64,000 bases of DNA from Umbelopsis ramanniana AG (GCF_025399195.1 NW_026252141.1:1-64000); one strand, 5' to 3'; numbered from the stretch's first letter, positions 46,375 to 58,037 are shown. Numbers and translations: made by a program. The notes: a model not told the origin generated them from the letters alone.

Positions 46375-47554
46375 TGTGAATTGCCGATTAAGCTTCCCTA
46401 ATTTTTTTTTTTTTTTAGATTTTTTATTTTTTTTGACAGATGCTGCCTGAAAAGGAAGGCCAGTCCTTCTGCAACGGCCAACCAGAGAAAATTCATGCGC
46501 TTCAACTACTTTGGCTCGCATTCCTTTGTACAGATTTTTCTTCCATGTTATAAAGCAAATGGCTCTTCCGCAGGTCAAGATGAAAGATGTACGCGTTTAC
46601 TTTATTCCTAACCCAAGGATGGTTTTTAAAAAATTGAGTATATTTTTAACCTCAAGAAACATGGCCCCTTTTTGTTTATTTGGTATTCATATTATGAAAC
46701 CTAGTCTGTTTAATTCACTACCAAGTACAAAAAATCCTTTTGCAATCAAAAGGAAAGCATTGTAAGGAAAGCACGGTTTGGCCACCCATCCCCTGGTGCC
46801 ATAAACCATATCTCAACCGCCTGCTACTGCTTTGAAAAATATACCTTTTATCCTGTTCGTAATGGTAGGGATGAAAATAGCCAGGTTATCGTGAACACTT
46901 GATTGGCGTAAAGCTGTGATTTGTTCAAAAATACGGGGACGAACCATCTTGCGGCATTCAAACTTTGTTCCATAGCGTTATACCATACAGGGACAACAGC
47001 TCGAGTTTTCCAATCATATCAAAGAAATACCAAGATGAAACACTGTCTCTGATCATCCACAGTGTGTCTCCAGCCACACAAGCTACGTCCAAGAGGTGCA
47101 CAGGACTGGATCAGGCATCCACAACAGAGGTTCAGCGGAAAGGACCTTCCATTTTAGAAAATGTGGGTCAGGCTCAGCTAACGTCGATAAATAAATTCAT
47201 GCTGTCGAGTCAGTGAAATGACAGACGTCTCCTTGCTTTTGAATGTACTTACGCATTCGAAGAAGGGTCGAGCCATGAAGAAGTCGATGGCTATAAGCGC
47301 AGTGAGAGATCAAAGCTAGCTAGCTGACTGGCTTGGCAAGGCAAGGAAAAGGAACGGTATCGGAACACAGCCTCACCCATTTATACTGTGGCTTTTGTAC
47401 CACAGCCAACCGCACTTCTCTATAAAAAAATCTCGTTGGGCTTTTTTATTTTCTTCTCCTTGCGCCTCACTCTTTTTGCAGGTACGTCTTCCTGCTCCAA
47501 CCCACCTCTTTAACCCACGTTCTAACCTTCTATCCTTTCAGATTCGTCTACAAA
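46375..47554. promoter_or_regulatory. Divergent intergenic region QNG1 / chitin synthase
   Basis: 1.18 kb between divergent starts, larger than other spacers here. T-rich runs at 46399-46440 border QNG1. A probable 5' UTR intron of the chitin synthase is seen at 47482-47541 (GTACGT...TTTCAG), ending 13 bases before the ATG. ORFs in the middle (for example 46965-47216) match nothing I know. Confidence 0.45.
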
Positions 47555-50500
47555 ATGTATCCTGCTCCTCATGGTACTTCCCAAGGGGAATACGACCAGT
47601 ATCCTATGCAAGATACCACATTCTTGTCACAACCCGTCAACAGGGGCGGTCATCCTGGCTACCAACACGCAGACCCGTTTGATGATCATAACGCAGGTTA
47701 TTCAGAATCCATGAACGAACCTTTGCTCAACAGTCCAGCTCCATCCCCTTCACCCAGTGGCTACCCTGACAATAACAGCGGTATCAAATTTGCCCCACCT
47801 GCTTCCCCTGGGCCGTATTTTGGCGAAGCCCCACGCCGACAACCCAGACGATACAAGACAAGTACGTTGAAACGCTCACGTTCATACGAGCTTGTTCCTG
47901 TTATTTTTGGCCGTTCATCCTGACCTTCTTTTTTTACTTTTTCCAGCGCGAAGAGTTCAGCTGACGGGGGGTAATTTGGTGTTGGATTGTCCGGTGCCTA
48001 ACAAATACCTTGACGCTGTTCCTAAACGTGATGCACATGAATTTACCCACATGCGTTATACCGCTGCTACTTGTGATCCATCTGAATTTGTATCACAAGG
48101 TTATACCCTACGTCAAGCTCTCGGGGGCAGACAGACCGAACTCTTCATTGTCATGGTAAGGAACAGACACAGGGAACCGTGTTGAAAAGGCTGTTGGTTA
48201 CTCATTCACATCAAATCAAATTCAAACTATGCACCTACCCAATATCAATTTTTTCAAATGCAGACCATGTACAACGTAAGTAAAAAATAATGTTTCCTGT
48301 CCAAGTGAACAATGTATACGCTAACCTTTGTCTTCTTCTCAACAGGAAGATGAAGTGTTGTTTGCTCGTACAATGAATGGTGTCATGAAGAACATCTCTC
48401 ATTTGTGTACTCGTGATCGATCGCGTACTTGGGGTGTTCAAGGATGGGAAAAGGTCACTGTATGCATTGTATCGGACGGTCGTTCAAAGATTCATCCCCG
48501 CACGCTCTCCGTCCTGGCTGCTATGGGAGTTTATCAAGATGGTGTTGCCAAGAACGTGGTCAACAACAAGCCTGTTACAGCCCATTTGTACGAAGTAAGT
48601 ATCTCACTTTGCCTGATGGGTTGCCTAGAGTCCCTACCCTGACTTTTTGGCTTTTTCAGTTCACAACTCAAATCTCAGTCGACCCGGATATGAAATTCCG
48701 CGGTGCCGATAAGGACGTTGTACCATGTCAAATCTTGTTCTGTCTGAAAGAAAAGAACGCCAAGAAAATCAACTCGCACAGATGGTTCTTCCAGGCTTTC
48801 GGTCCTGTCATTAACCCCAACGTATGCGTCTTGCTTGATGTTGGTACTCGACCAGGTGGTACCTCCATTTACCACTTGTGGAAAGCCTTCGACATTAACT
48901 CCAATGTGGCCGGTGCTTGTGGTGAAATTCGTGCCATGGCGGGTAAAGTCGGTGTGAATCTTTTGAACCCTCTGGTCGCCACTCAAAACTTTGAATACAA
49001 AATGTCTAATATTCTCGACAAACCCTTGGAGTCGGTGTTTGGTTATATCTCTGTCTTGCCCGGTGCTTTCTCTGCTTACCGATACAAGGCTCTTCAAAAC
49101 GATGTCAATGGCCATGGTCCACTTGAAAAGTACTTCTTGGGTGAAACCCAACACGGTGGTGATGCGGATATCTTCACTGCCAATATGTACTTGGCTGAAG
49201 ATCGTATCTTGTGTTACGAGTTGGTGGCCAAGAAGGATGCTCACTGGATTCTTCATTACGTTTCCAGCGCTTATGGTGAAACCGATGTGCCTGACAGTGT
49301 TCCTGAATTCATTTCTCAACGTCGTCGATGGCTTAACGGTTCTTTCTTCGCTGGTATCTATGCTTTGGTCCATTGGCGAAAAATTTGGGGTTCCGACCAC
49401 TCCTTCCTCCGCAAGATGGCTTTGATGATCTTGGATCTTTACCAAACGTTTAATTTGATCTTTTCATGGTTTGCCATTGTAAGTTATGAGGAAAATAGGG
49501 CGGGGCAAAAGCACGCTTTGTCATATGGTTATGATCCATCAAACTCACCACTTTCTTTCTATTTTTAGGGAAACTTTTACTTGACCTTCTTCATTCTTAC
49601 AAATGCCCTCGACTCTGATACCCTGACCCCCAAACCATTCCCTGCCAACGTCGCTTTTGTCATTCACTCGGTTCTCAATTATATATACGTTGTTCTTATT
49701 GTTATTCAGGTGAGCACTACCCCCCCTTTTTTTTGGTTGTTGGCCCGCACATATACTCATCCTGCAACCTATCTAGTTTATTCTCGCTATGGGTAATCGA
49801 CCCCAAGGTTCCAAATGGGCCTATATCATCAGTATATGCTTCTTTGCCTTCCTTATGGCATACATGGTAAGCACTCTGTTCCTTATATCTTTGACCCTCC
49901 CATCTCTGTACTCATCCACTTTATTAGTTGTTTGCTACCATTTGGATCACTGTGGTAGGCGTCCAGGCAGCCATTGCAAACTCTGCAGGATCACAAAACA
50001 TGTTCTTTGCTTTGATTGAACAATCATCGTTCCGAAATGTCATTGTGGCTGTTTGCTCTACCTATGTCCTCTACTTCCTTGCCAGTTTCATGTTCTTTGA
50101 TCCCTGGCACATGTTCACCAGTTTCATCCAGTACACCTTCATGGCCCCCAGTTTCATCAACATCTTGAACGTTTATGCTTTCTGTAATACCCACGATGTC
50201 AGTTGGGGTACCAAGGGTGACAACACCATTGCCACGGATCTCGGTGTGGTCAAGTCTAAGAAGGATGCGTCTGGCGAGCATACGGTTGAAGTAGCGGTTC
50301 CCACCGAGCAAAAGGATTTGAACGCCCTGTATGAAGAAGCATGTCTTGATCTGACCAAGAAGGCAGCACCGGTTGTACAGCACCGTGATGCCAAAACAAA
50401 GCAAGAAGATTATTACAAGGCTTTCCGTACCAAGCTTGTCATCTCTTGGATTGTGTCCAACTTGGCTTTGGTAGCTGTCATCACCAACGCGCAATTGTTG

Positions 50501-50632
50501 CATTGGTTTGGTGACTTTGAAGAGCGTAGTACCGGATACCTTGGTTTCATTCTGTGGTCTGTCGCTGGTTTAGCTGCATTCCGCTTCGTTGGAACATGCT
50601 TGTACCTTGTGTTCAAGATCTTCACTGGGTAA
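47555..50632 (+). CDS. CHS: Chitin synthase (division 1, class I-III type)
   Basis: Plasma-membrane GT2 glycosyltransferase that polymerises UDP-GlcNAc to chitin. Eight exons, 47555-47861, 47947-48155, 48264-48275, 48346-48594, 48660-49478, 49569-49709, 49777-49866, 49928-50632, give 843 aa. The N-terminus is disordered and Pro/Ser-rich. The catalytic domain shows VTMYNEDE (its TMYN supplied by a 12-nt exon), [15 protein letters not shown], the EDR motif in [10 protein letters not shown] and the processivity signature QRRRW (~478). Seven or so membrane helices follow (for example [12 protein letters not shown] and [17 protein letters not shown]), then a charged loop and two final helices. The hydrophobic C-terminus and missing myosin/cytochrome-b5 parts exclude classes IV-VII. 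CHS5 in this window could handle its traffic. Confidence 0.95.
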
Positions 50633-51001
50633 ATGATCCCCGCCCTCCCGCCTATTCATTTTACACGTCTGCATGCCTTCATTTGAAACAATCAAAAAAT
50701 ATTCCCCCACACCTGTATCAGTTTTGACTCTTTGAAAATACCAAAAAAAAAGAACAAGCAATGATATTCTGTACTAAGCCTGATATCACTTTTTTCTATA
50801 ACTTTTGACAATCTGCGTCCTGTTTTCCTCTAAACCTGTATAAACGCTTATTACCCAACCGTCCATTCCGTGACTTGACTCATTTTGAAATACAACGATA
50901 GATACTGTAGTGTATCCATACACTTTTTATTAATTGGAACCATCCGAGAAGAGCGCTTGCCTTGACATGTGGCCACTACGTCTGTTTCGCTATGACGGCT
51001 A
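50633..51001. other. Convergent 3' region chitin synthase / nucleoside hydrolase
   Basis: 369 bp between two stops with A-rich tracts near 50739-50756. No gene seen. Confidence 0.6.
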
Positions 51002-52396
51002 TCATTGCCTGTTGAGTGGCGAGTGTTGATCAGCAGCCACCCAAGCATCGAGCATAATTTCAAAGAAAGCAGTGGGATCAATGTCCACGGCCATATGAAC
51101 GTTTGCAGGCAAAATGGATTTTTGATACACATCACAGATCTAGAATACGGCAGAGTTGGAGTGAGTTTTCTTTTGGCTGCCTGTGACACGCCCTGCGCAA
51201 GTACTTACCGTTTGGCCAAGAGCCAGGCCATGGTCAGTGACCACATCCACACGAAGGTGACGAATAGTGAATATCTCGGGAGCAACGAGGATGGCAACGG
51301 CACACGGGTCATGAAGGGGCGGACCATTGTAAAGATGAAAGACTCTCTCGTAGGTGTGCTTGAAGAACAACAAAAGATCCACTATCAATTTTGCAAACTT
51401 GGAGTCGGGCATACATCTCTTTTCAATGGCTTCCAGCACTTTATCAGTGACAGCCGCTTTATGTGTGACATCCAAAGGCACCATATACACAGGTAAGCCG
51501 CTTTCGAAAATAATATGGCATGCCTCTGGATCGACCTGGACGACAAGGTGAGCATTCATTGAATCGGCCAATAGGACAAAACGCTCTACATTACCAGCAC
51601 ATTGAACTCAGCGACTGGCGTGCGATTGCCACTGTAAATTCCGCCCCCCATCAGTGAAATTTTCTCGATCTTGGACTTGAGTTCAGGGAATAAGGTGAGT
51701 AAGAGAGCAACATTGGTATAAGGGCCAACGGCGACGATGGTCACTTTGCTAGGGTGGTCGCGCAGGACTTGAGCCATATGCAACACGGCCTTTTCGTTCT
51801 TCACTATACAGTCTTCATCGGGTTCAGGGAGCAGGTCTGTTCCATCTAGACCTGATACACCGTGGATTTCTGGAGCCACCATGGAAGGTTTGACCAGCGG
51901 CTGTTTGTCATGTTAGAAGCGAAACGAAGCTCACTATGAACAGCCCCATAATGACTCTCACCAATGCCTGACCAGGTATTATTTTTGTCTTGATGCCAGC
52001 AGCTTTAACTACACGTGCACAATTAAGCGTGGTCTTGTCCAGCGTTTGATTGCCATGCGTCTATACTCAATGCCGAGCGGGGTTAGAATTCTACGCCTAA
52101 TGGCAGAATTTCCCAGGACTAGGCTTACCGTAGAGATGCCTAGTAGCTGAATGGTGGGATGGTAAGCTGAATGAGAGGAGAGGATGAATTTGAGTTTTGA
52201 GGGGGTACACAACGGGCTGGCTATCAAAGGGTTCAATCACCTGCGAGGATAATGGCCATGGCATCATCGTGACCTAGATATCACAAAGGGTTTGGTTTGT
52301 CAGTGGCGCACAATGGAGCTGGCTGGCGGCCTCTACGATAGATTTACCTGGATCGCAGTCCAACCAAACGGGAATAGACGCATCCGAAACGGTCAT
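51002..52396 (-). CDS. URH1: Ribonucleoside hydrolase (URH1/IUNH family)
   Basis: Inosine-uridine preferring nucleoside hydrolase; hydrolyses the N-glycosidic bond of ribonucleosides for base salvage. Exon 1 begins at 52396 with VWLDCDPG, the next supplies HDDAMAIILA, together forming the calcium-binding DCDPGHDD motif. Then AYHPTIQLLGIST, HGNQTLDKTTLN, the segment VTIVAVGPYTNVALLL, ISLMGGGIYSGN and AEFN, and finally LHDPCAVAILVAPEIF with the family His-Asp pair. It ends SPLNRQ at 51002. About seven exons. Metal ligands and the conserved NVAL/MGG segments look intact, so an active enzyme is likely. Base preference cannot be read from sequence. Confidence 0.9.
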
Positions 52397-53077
52397 TGTT
52401 CAAAAGTAACAAATAAAGCAAAAACTGGTACAAGGAAGAAGTGCGACTCCAAGATCGGAATCAATAAAGTTTTTACTAGGTATCACCACTGGAGCATGAA
52501 GGAGAGCAGTGTCGAATATTCTTAATGGTACAGCAAACGATGACATGTTGACTATTCTCTAGACTACACAGCCTAACTAACTTGTGTTTTTTTATTCCAC
52601 GTCATACTACGCTATAAAATATGATTCAAGCATTGGCAGACCGTGCACCCCAATGCAGCCAAAAGACCTTATTTAAGATGGATTGGGCGATCTCTTGGAG
52701 CAAGCAATAGGTTTGCAAGCTGTTCGAATAGGAAAAAATATGCAAGCTGTGACAAGGTGAGAAGGTCAAAAAAAGGGAAAGAATAATGATACTGTCATGG
52801 TCCGAATTTCCTGTGATTAAGCGATGACGGAAGTGTGTCGCAAACCGGTAGTCTCCCTCTCAGCTAAAGCAACAGGCTGGCTGGCTGCTCACAAAGAAGA
52901 CATTCTGGGCTGGGCCGTTTCTCTCTTTCTTTTCTTTTTCCTCTCTGCTGTTGTTTATACTTCTTTTTGTTTCTGTACTTTAACTCCCACCACCTTAATA
53001 CGTACGAATTTGAGAAATCGACTCTGACAACCTCGCTGTAATATAGTACAAACCAAAAACACTTTTTGTTGCCCACC
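52397..53077. promoter_or_regulatory. Divergent intergenic region with an upstream ORF before YTH gene
   Basis: 681 bp between divergent starts. It contains a CT-rich tract at 52917-52950 and an ATG-started ORF at 52824-53027, 50 bp ahead of the YTH start (see separate entry). Confidence 0.45.
52824..53027 (+). CDS. Short ORF (67 aa) with one hydrophobic helix, possible uORF
   Basis: ATG at 52824 opens 67 codons ending 50 bp before the YTH start. Residues ~29-50 (GWAVSLFLFFFLSAVVYTSF) would make a membrane helix, but the pyrimidine-rich DNA of a promoter or leader can give the same result. It is either a small membrane protein or an upstream ORF in the YTH mRNA. No family recognised. Confidence 0.25.
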   Translation: MTEVCRKPVVSLSAKATGWLAAHKEDILGWAVSLFLFFFLSAVVYTSFCFCTLTPTTLIRTNLRNRL

Positions 53078-54874
53078 ATGTCGGATTCTCCACCCACCGT
53101 AAACTCAACGCCTCCTCCAGTGGTGGAACCCACCGCAGCACCACCGTCCGACTCTCCAAAGCCTAATCCTCCACTTGCCTCGGGTATTCAACAAAAACCG
53201 AAGAATTTGGAAAATGCTATGTGGGTAGGCAACCTCCCAACCGATACCACACCTGAAGAGCTTCGTGATTTCTTCTACGATGAGGACTTTTTGGTAAGCC
53301 AAGCAAAGCGAAGCGAAGCGAAGAGAAAAGAAAGATAGAAACATAACAATACGCCATCGCTGCTATCCACACACAACTCAACCCCTTTTCCCCCCCCTTT
53401 TTATTTATAGACGGTATTTCATATTTCGAAAACTCACTGCGCCTTTGTCAACTACAAATCGTATGAAGCGGTATTAAGAGCTGTCAAAAAACATCATGAA
53501 GCAGGCAAGTCGACTTTGCATGAAATCACTGGCGGGTAGGATCCAAAAATTTCTAATGTCTCTCAATATCCCGGCCGGGAAAATTTTGTCTTTTCAACAG
53601 AGTTCCATGGTATCAAACTTGTGTGTCGTCCACGCAAGGTGAGTGGCCCTGTTACAAGCTCGGTAAGCTTTGGGCATCGACTGATGAACCCTTTTGTTCA
53701 GCAAAACCACCTCACGGCTCGAGGGATGGTGGCTTCGCCAAGACATCTTCACACTTCGCAGACGTCTTCGTCCGATGCTATGCCCATGTTGCCTCCACCC
53801 ATGATGTATTTGCCACAAGGCGGCGTCACGGGCTCCATGCGGTTTAATCAATATCCAGGCGATCCGCGATTCCATACCCTATCGACCATGCCACCTACCA
53901 GCATACCTCAACAAGTCCCCAGCCCTGGCACGCCAGCCGATTATCGACCTCGCCGGACCTCACAATTGAGTCGTTCGTCACGGGATTCCAGCCCTCGCTC
54001 GGCTCAACCACCACCTTCTCCTCAAGAACGGCATCCGTCCATTGATTCCAACGCCAGTAATCCCAGCGTACGATACTTTATTCTCAAGAGTTTAACCGCC
54101 GATGATCTGGATATCAGTGTGGAACGAGGTGTATGGGCCACCCAACCCCATAATGAAGCTAGTTTGAACCGTGCTTTCAAAACCTCATCGGCTGTGTATC
54201 TGATCTTTAGCGCCAACAAGAGTGGGGAGTTTTATGGATACGCTCGTATGCTTCAGCCCATTGTGTCCAACCCTCCTTCATCGCCTTCTACCCAAGTTCA
54301 ATGGACGCCGGTAGCAATAGAAGAGGATGAAGAGGAAGGTGGCGCTCCAGACCATGTTAATCCCCCACCGGAGCCAGTGGAAGAGGATGCTGGCAATGAA
54401 AAGCGATGGGGCAATGCGTTCAAAGTGCAGTGGATCAAAGTGTAAGTCAAGGGCTGTGACGAACAATGTACGTACGTTTATTGTGATGACTAACCACGGT
54501 ATCTTCTCAGGCAACGACTTCCATTCAGCCAAACTCGCCATCTTCGGAACAGTTGGAATAATAATCGAGAAGTCAAGGTGTCAAGGGATGGCACAGAGTT
54601 GGAAACAGCCGTGGGGGAAATGTTATTGCAAGGATTCCATTGGGCTGAACAGCAACAATTGTATCAACAGCAACCACCACCACCACAGGCTCCTCCACCG
54701 CCTTCCTACCAACCCATGATGTATAATAATGAAATGCCACAACAGTCGCAGCAAATGATGATGGGATATATCCAGACCCCGCATGGTCTGCAGCTTGTGC
54801 CCATTCCATTTGTCGGTCTCGGTATGCCGCCTACCCCCTACCCTTACATGTTCTCGACCCAAGACGATGCCTAG
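53078..54874 (+). CDS. RRM-YTH domain RNA-binding protein (putative m6A reader)
   Basis: Probable nuclear or cytoplasmic reader of N6-methyladenosine RNA. Five exons, 53078-53293, 53411-53504, 53601-53638, 53702-54441, 54511-54874, give 483 aa. After a Pro/Ser-rich leader comes an RRM (~46-116) with RNP2-like MWVGNLP and RNP1-like CAFVNYKSY. A Ser/Pro/Arg-rich linker leads to the YTH domain (~237-405): YFILKSLTADDLDISVERG, VWATQPHNEASLNRAF, VYLIFSANKSGEFYGYARM, then after an acidic insert WGNAFKVQWI and LPFSQTRHLRN. Tryptophans at cage positions (VWATQ, QWIKV) support methyl-adenine binding. The tail is Gln/Pro-rich. Intron 2 uses a GC donor. The domain order differs from yeast Pho92 and fission yeast Mmi1, which lack an RRM. 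Confidence 0.9.
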
Positions 54875-55250
54875 TGATACCAAGGTGGTGTTGCTCAATA
54901 GGACCCTTCGATTTTATTCAAATCTCGCCGGTCAAAAGCAACAGACTCAACCAAAGAAAAAAAAAATGATCAACTTGGAACCAATGCTTTCTTTCTTTCT
55001 TTCTTTCTATGCCTTTTCCCCCTTTCTTTTGCATGCCGTTTTGAAGATCCCTCTCTCTTTTATCCCATTGTACATAACAAGAGCTTTTCTGGAGATAACC
55101 AAAATTCCCTTTCGCGCAACCCTGCAATAAACGCCTAACGAAAAAAAAAAAAGAGACTGTATGTACACTGATGTGATGTATTAAATAGATAGACATGGAG
55201 GGTATACATAGATGTTGGAGGGATGACTACTTTTTCTACGTTTGACGGCT
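54875..55250. other. Convergent 3' region YTH / VAM7
   Basis: 376 bp between stops. Includes a (TTTC)n tract at about 54988-55006 and poly-A runs near 54956 and 55141. No gene seen. Confidence 0.6.
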
Positions 55251-56363
55251 TCACTTGATCTTGTTCAGCTTCTTATTGGCAAACTTGAGTTTGACTTGGG
55301 TGCGGTCAAGATCACTGTCCAGTTCCTCCAGCAATTGGTTCTGGTTCTCGAGTTCCTGTCCAATGGCATATCCAACTTGACGTTGACGGTTGAGAATGGA
55401 ACTGAACTGTTCGACCTGAGAGTCTTGGTCATCCATCATCTGCTGTTGCAACTTCAATAACCCTTCATTGTCGACACCGCGGGTTTGTTCTGTCTCTCGG
55501 CCTTGCTGTCGTCGAGCATTGCCAAACACTCGATTGCTGACAATGGCGGGCTGGCCGTTGGTGTTGCCTGGATCACGAGCTTGCGGGTCGGCGGTGGATT
55601 TGAGTAAGGCACGACGATCTCCGGCCTTGGCGGGCTTAGCATCGGATGGCATCATGACGTCGCTTCGAGCGGCACTGGCCAAACGAGCCAGGGTATCTCG
55701 TTCATCCTTGAGACCGCTCAACAGATCTTGACGTCGACGCAATTCACCTTCGGTCATCAAACTTTCGCCTGAAGAACCATGGGCCAGACCGGTCAGACCG
55801 GAATCCAAATCAGACAGGCGAGACGACAGCACGGTCAGGAGTTTCTTCGCTTGCATGGTGCAGTTATGGGACGCTGAGATTTCGTTTCGAGCAATATGGG
55901 TTTCTCGCTTATTGATCAACGATCGCACCTCACGAGCACTGGTCTGCATTTCACGGAACTCATCTAACCAGCTTTCCGAAGTGTACATGGACGACGCGTC
56001 CAGTGGGCGGCCGGTGGGGATGGAAAGAAACTCCCGCCACACATCGGTTTGCCGCCAACGGTCGTCTCGACTGGACATGATGCCCCGGAGATAAGCATCC
56101 AGCCCCCTTCGTCTTTCCTCGATTTTATCCGGGTTGCCGTACGTACTCGTGAACCAGTGCTTGGGCGGCAAGCTATTGGGTGGAGGATGCTTAGGGAACT
56201 GAGCGATCAGTTGGCTATGGAACTTTTCAAACTCGGAGAATCGCTTCCAGATCGACCACGACCGTACAGCGGCGTGGATCTCTATACGGTAGACGGTATG
56301 CGGCTTGGGTTTCTCTCGATTTTCTGAATTACGAACGTAGATTGCTTGGATGTTTTCTGACAT
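55251..56363 (-). CDS. VAM7: Vacuolar t-SNARE Vam7 (PX + Qc-SNARE)
   Basis: Qc-SNARE of vacuole/endosome fusion, recruited by its PX domain to PI3P and without a membrane anchor. Single exon, 370 aa. The PX domain (~1-115) shows YRIEIHAAVRSWSIWKRFSE with the Arg of the RYSDF-like motif, a Pro-rich loop (HPPPNSLPPK) and RRRGLDAYLRGI. A charged middle region includes coiled-coil segments. The C-terminal SNARE motif (~305-368) has the central Gln in RQVGYAIGQELENQNQLLEE. It has no transmembrane helix and ends NKIK, as expected for Vam7. SEC18 in this window encodes the ATPase that recycles such SNAREs. Confidence 0.95.
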   Translation of the reverse strand: MSENIQAIYVRNSENREKPKPHTVYRIEIHAAVRSWSIWKRFSEFEKFHSQLIAQFPKHPPPNSLPPKHWFTSTYGNPDKIEERRRGLDAYLRGIMSSRDDRWRQTDVWREFLSIPTGRPLDASSMYTSESWLDEFREMQTSAREVRSLINKRETHIARNEISASHNCTMQAKKLLTVLSSRLSDLDSGLTGLAHGSSGESLMTEGELRRRQDLLSGLKDERDTLARLASAARSDVMMPSDAKPAKAGDRRALLKSTADPQARDPGNTNGQPAIVSNRVFGNARRQQGRETEQTRGVDNEGLLKLQQQMMDDQDSQVEQFSSILNRQRQVGYAIGQELENQNQLLEELDSDLDRTQVKLKFANKKLNKIK

Positions 56364-56978
56364 GGAATGGAAAAAGACGGAGACATCTCACCATGAAACC
56401 CGCAGGTAAAAGGATGATGATGCTGATCACGTGGAAGTCCAACCCATCTGTCATGGGCTGATCACCCGCTACAGCTAAAGGAATGCTATCGAGAGCACCT
56501 TCCTCTGCACTATAGTATTTCTTTAACTCGTCCAGCCTTCTACTTGAAAAGCTAGCCAGCGATACTATAGTTTTCCCTCGGACTATGGTGGAAGAGAAGG
56601 AGTTACATGTCATAGTGATAACTACACTGAGCCAAGTTGATTGTATGCGAGCTGCTAGACGTTTCATGGAGACTATTCGCTTCTCTACCTTCACTTTCTC
56701 TACCTTCACTTAATTCCTACTTTTTGCTGTCGCTTCTCTCATTCCACTTCACCCGCACGTTTCATTCAAACATCCTGACTAGTTAAAAAAGAAACAGCGG
56801 TAATAGACCCTCTCTACCCAATACATGTCATCTTATAGCATGGCATCCTCCACAACATGTTTGATTACGGGCTTCTTTTTAATGTGTTTTTTCAAAGAAA
56901 GGCGGCATTGATGTGTATTTTGCCAGAAGGGAAATTTTTTGCTATTGGGAATTCATTTTGTACTGTACACCAACCAGT
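56364..56978. promoter_or_regulatory. Intergenic region between VAM7 and SDH2
   Basis: 615 bp; VAM7 promoter plus SDH2 3' end. Contains a tandem 15-bp direct repeat, TCTCTACCTTCACTT, at about 56684-56713. No gene; the minus-strand ORF across it lacks an ATG start. Confidence 0.45.
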
Positions 56979-58037
56979 CTAATCAAAGGCCATGTCCTTC
57001 TTAATCTGGGCAATGGCTCTACCAGGGTTGAGACCCTTGGGACAAGTCTTTGCGCAGTTCATGATGGTGTGGCAACGGTAGATAGAGTACTTGTCCTGAA
57101 GCTTATCACGACGTTCTCTGCCGAATTGATCACGCGAGTCAGCCATCCAGCGGTAAGCTTGCATGAGCACAGCAGGGCCAAGGTACTCGTCTTGGTTCCA
57201 CCAGTACGATGGGCAGGAGGTAGAGCAGCAAGCACACAAGATACATTCGTACAATCCATCCAATTTCTTACGGTCCTCAATGGACTGCAAGTTCTCTTTC
57301 CCTTCTGGTGGGCCAGTCTTTTGCTTGAGGTAAGGCTCAATGCTCTTGTACTGCTTATAGAAGTTGGTCAAGTCAGGAACGAGATCCTTGACGATGTGCA
57401 CTAGAAACCAAATGGGTCAATAAAACGTTCCGGCCCAACAACCTTGCTTGCGCTAACTTACTGTTGGGAAGAGGGTAGATCTTGACCGGCTTGCTGACGT
57501 TACGGTCGATGCGAGCCAAGCAGGCCAAGGTGTTACCACCTTCAATGTTCATGGCACAAGAGCCACAGATACCTTCACGGCACGATCGACGGAAAGTCAA
57601 AGTAGGGTCCATTTCATTCTTAATCTTGATGAGAGCGTCCAAAATCATTGGACCGCAGGCGTTCAAGTCGACCTTGTATTCCTGGAGGGTAGGCTTTTCG
57701 GCAGGTGTATCTGGGTTCTGCAAAGCAACATAGGTTAGCAGCAAGCCAATGGCAAGGAAAACACAAGTACACGGTCGCGTACCCAACGGTAGATTTCAAA
57801 AGTCTTGTACATGGGCTCCTTCTTTGCTGGAGTGTTGTCGGGAGGACTGGGGTTAGTGCTGGCCATGTGGGTGGGTGCAGAGGTGTTGAATGAGCGAGCC
57901 ATGCTGGCGACAGGCTGGGGTAAAAAGCAATTGAGTGAATGGATTCGTGGGCGATGGACGCAGAAAAAAAGACTTACAGCAAAAACCTGCTTGCGAAGAG
58001 CAGGGCGGATGGCAGCCGACATGAGCGACACAGACAT
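56979..58037 (-). CDS. SDH2: Succinate dehydrogenase iron-sulfur subunit
   Basis: Complex II electron-transfer subunit in the mitochondrial inner membrane, passing electrons from FAD to ubiquinone. Four exons, 58037-57978, 57914-57783, 57717-57462 and 57400-56979, give 289 aa. An Arg/Ala/Ser-rich presequence precedes FEIYRWNPDTP. The [2Fe-2S] ligands are in CREGICGSC plus the later Cys of NTLAC. The [4Fe-4S]/[3Fe-4S] ligands are in [16 protein letters not shown] and [14 protein letters not shown]. The quinone-site Pro (SCPSYWW), His and Ile (CHTIMNC) are the common wild-type residues, so no carboxamide fungicide target-site change is visible at these positions. Confidence 0.97.

Noticed and set aside
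46375-46578. In-frame N-terminal extension of QNG1
   Set aside because: Frame is open but the poly-Lys stretch comes from a poly-T tract and nothing resembles the family; the ATG at 46374 gives the usual start.
48675-49445. 256-aa minus-strand ORF
   Set aside because: Antisense shadow of the largest chitin synthase exon.
56329-56709. 126-aa minus-strand ORF before VAM7
   Set aside because: Starts with GTG, overlaps the VAM7 start in another frame, and contains a repeat-derived Lys/Val/Glu stretch.
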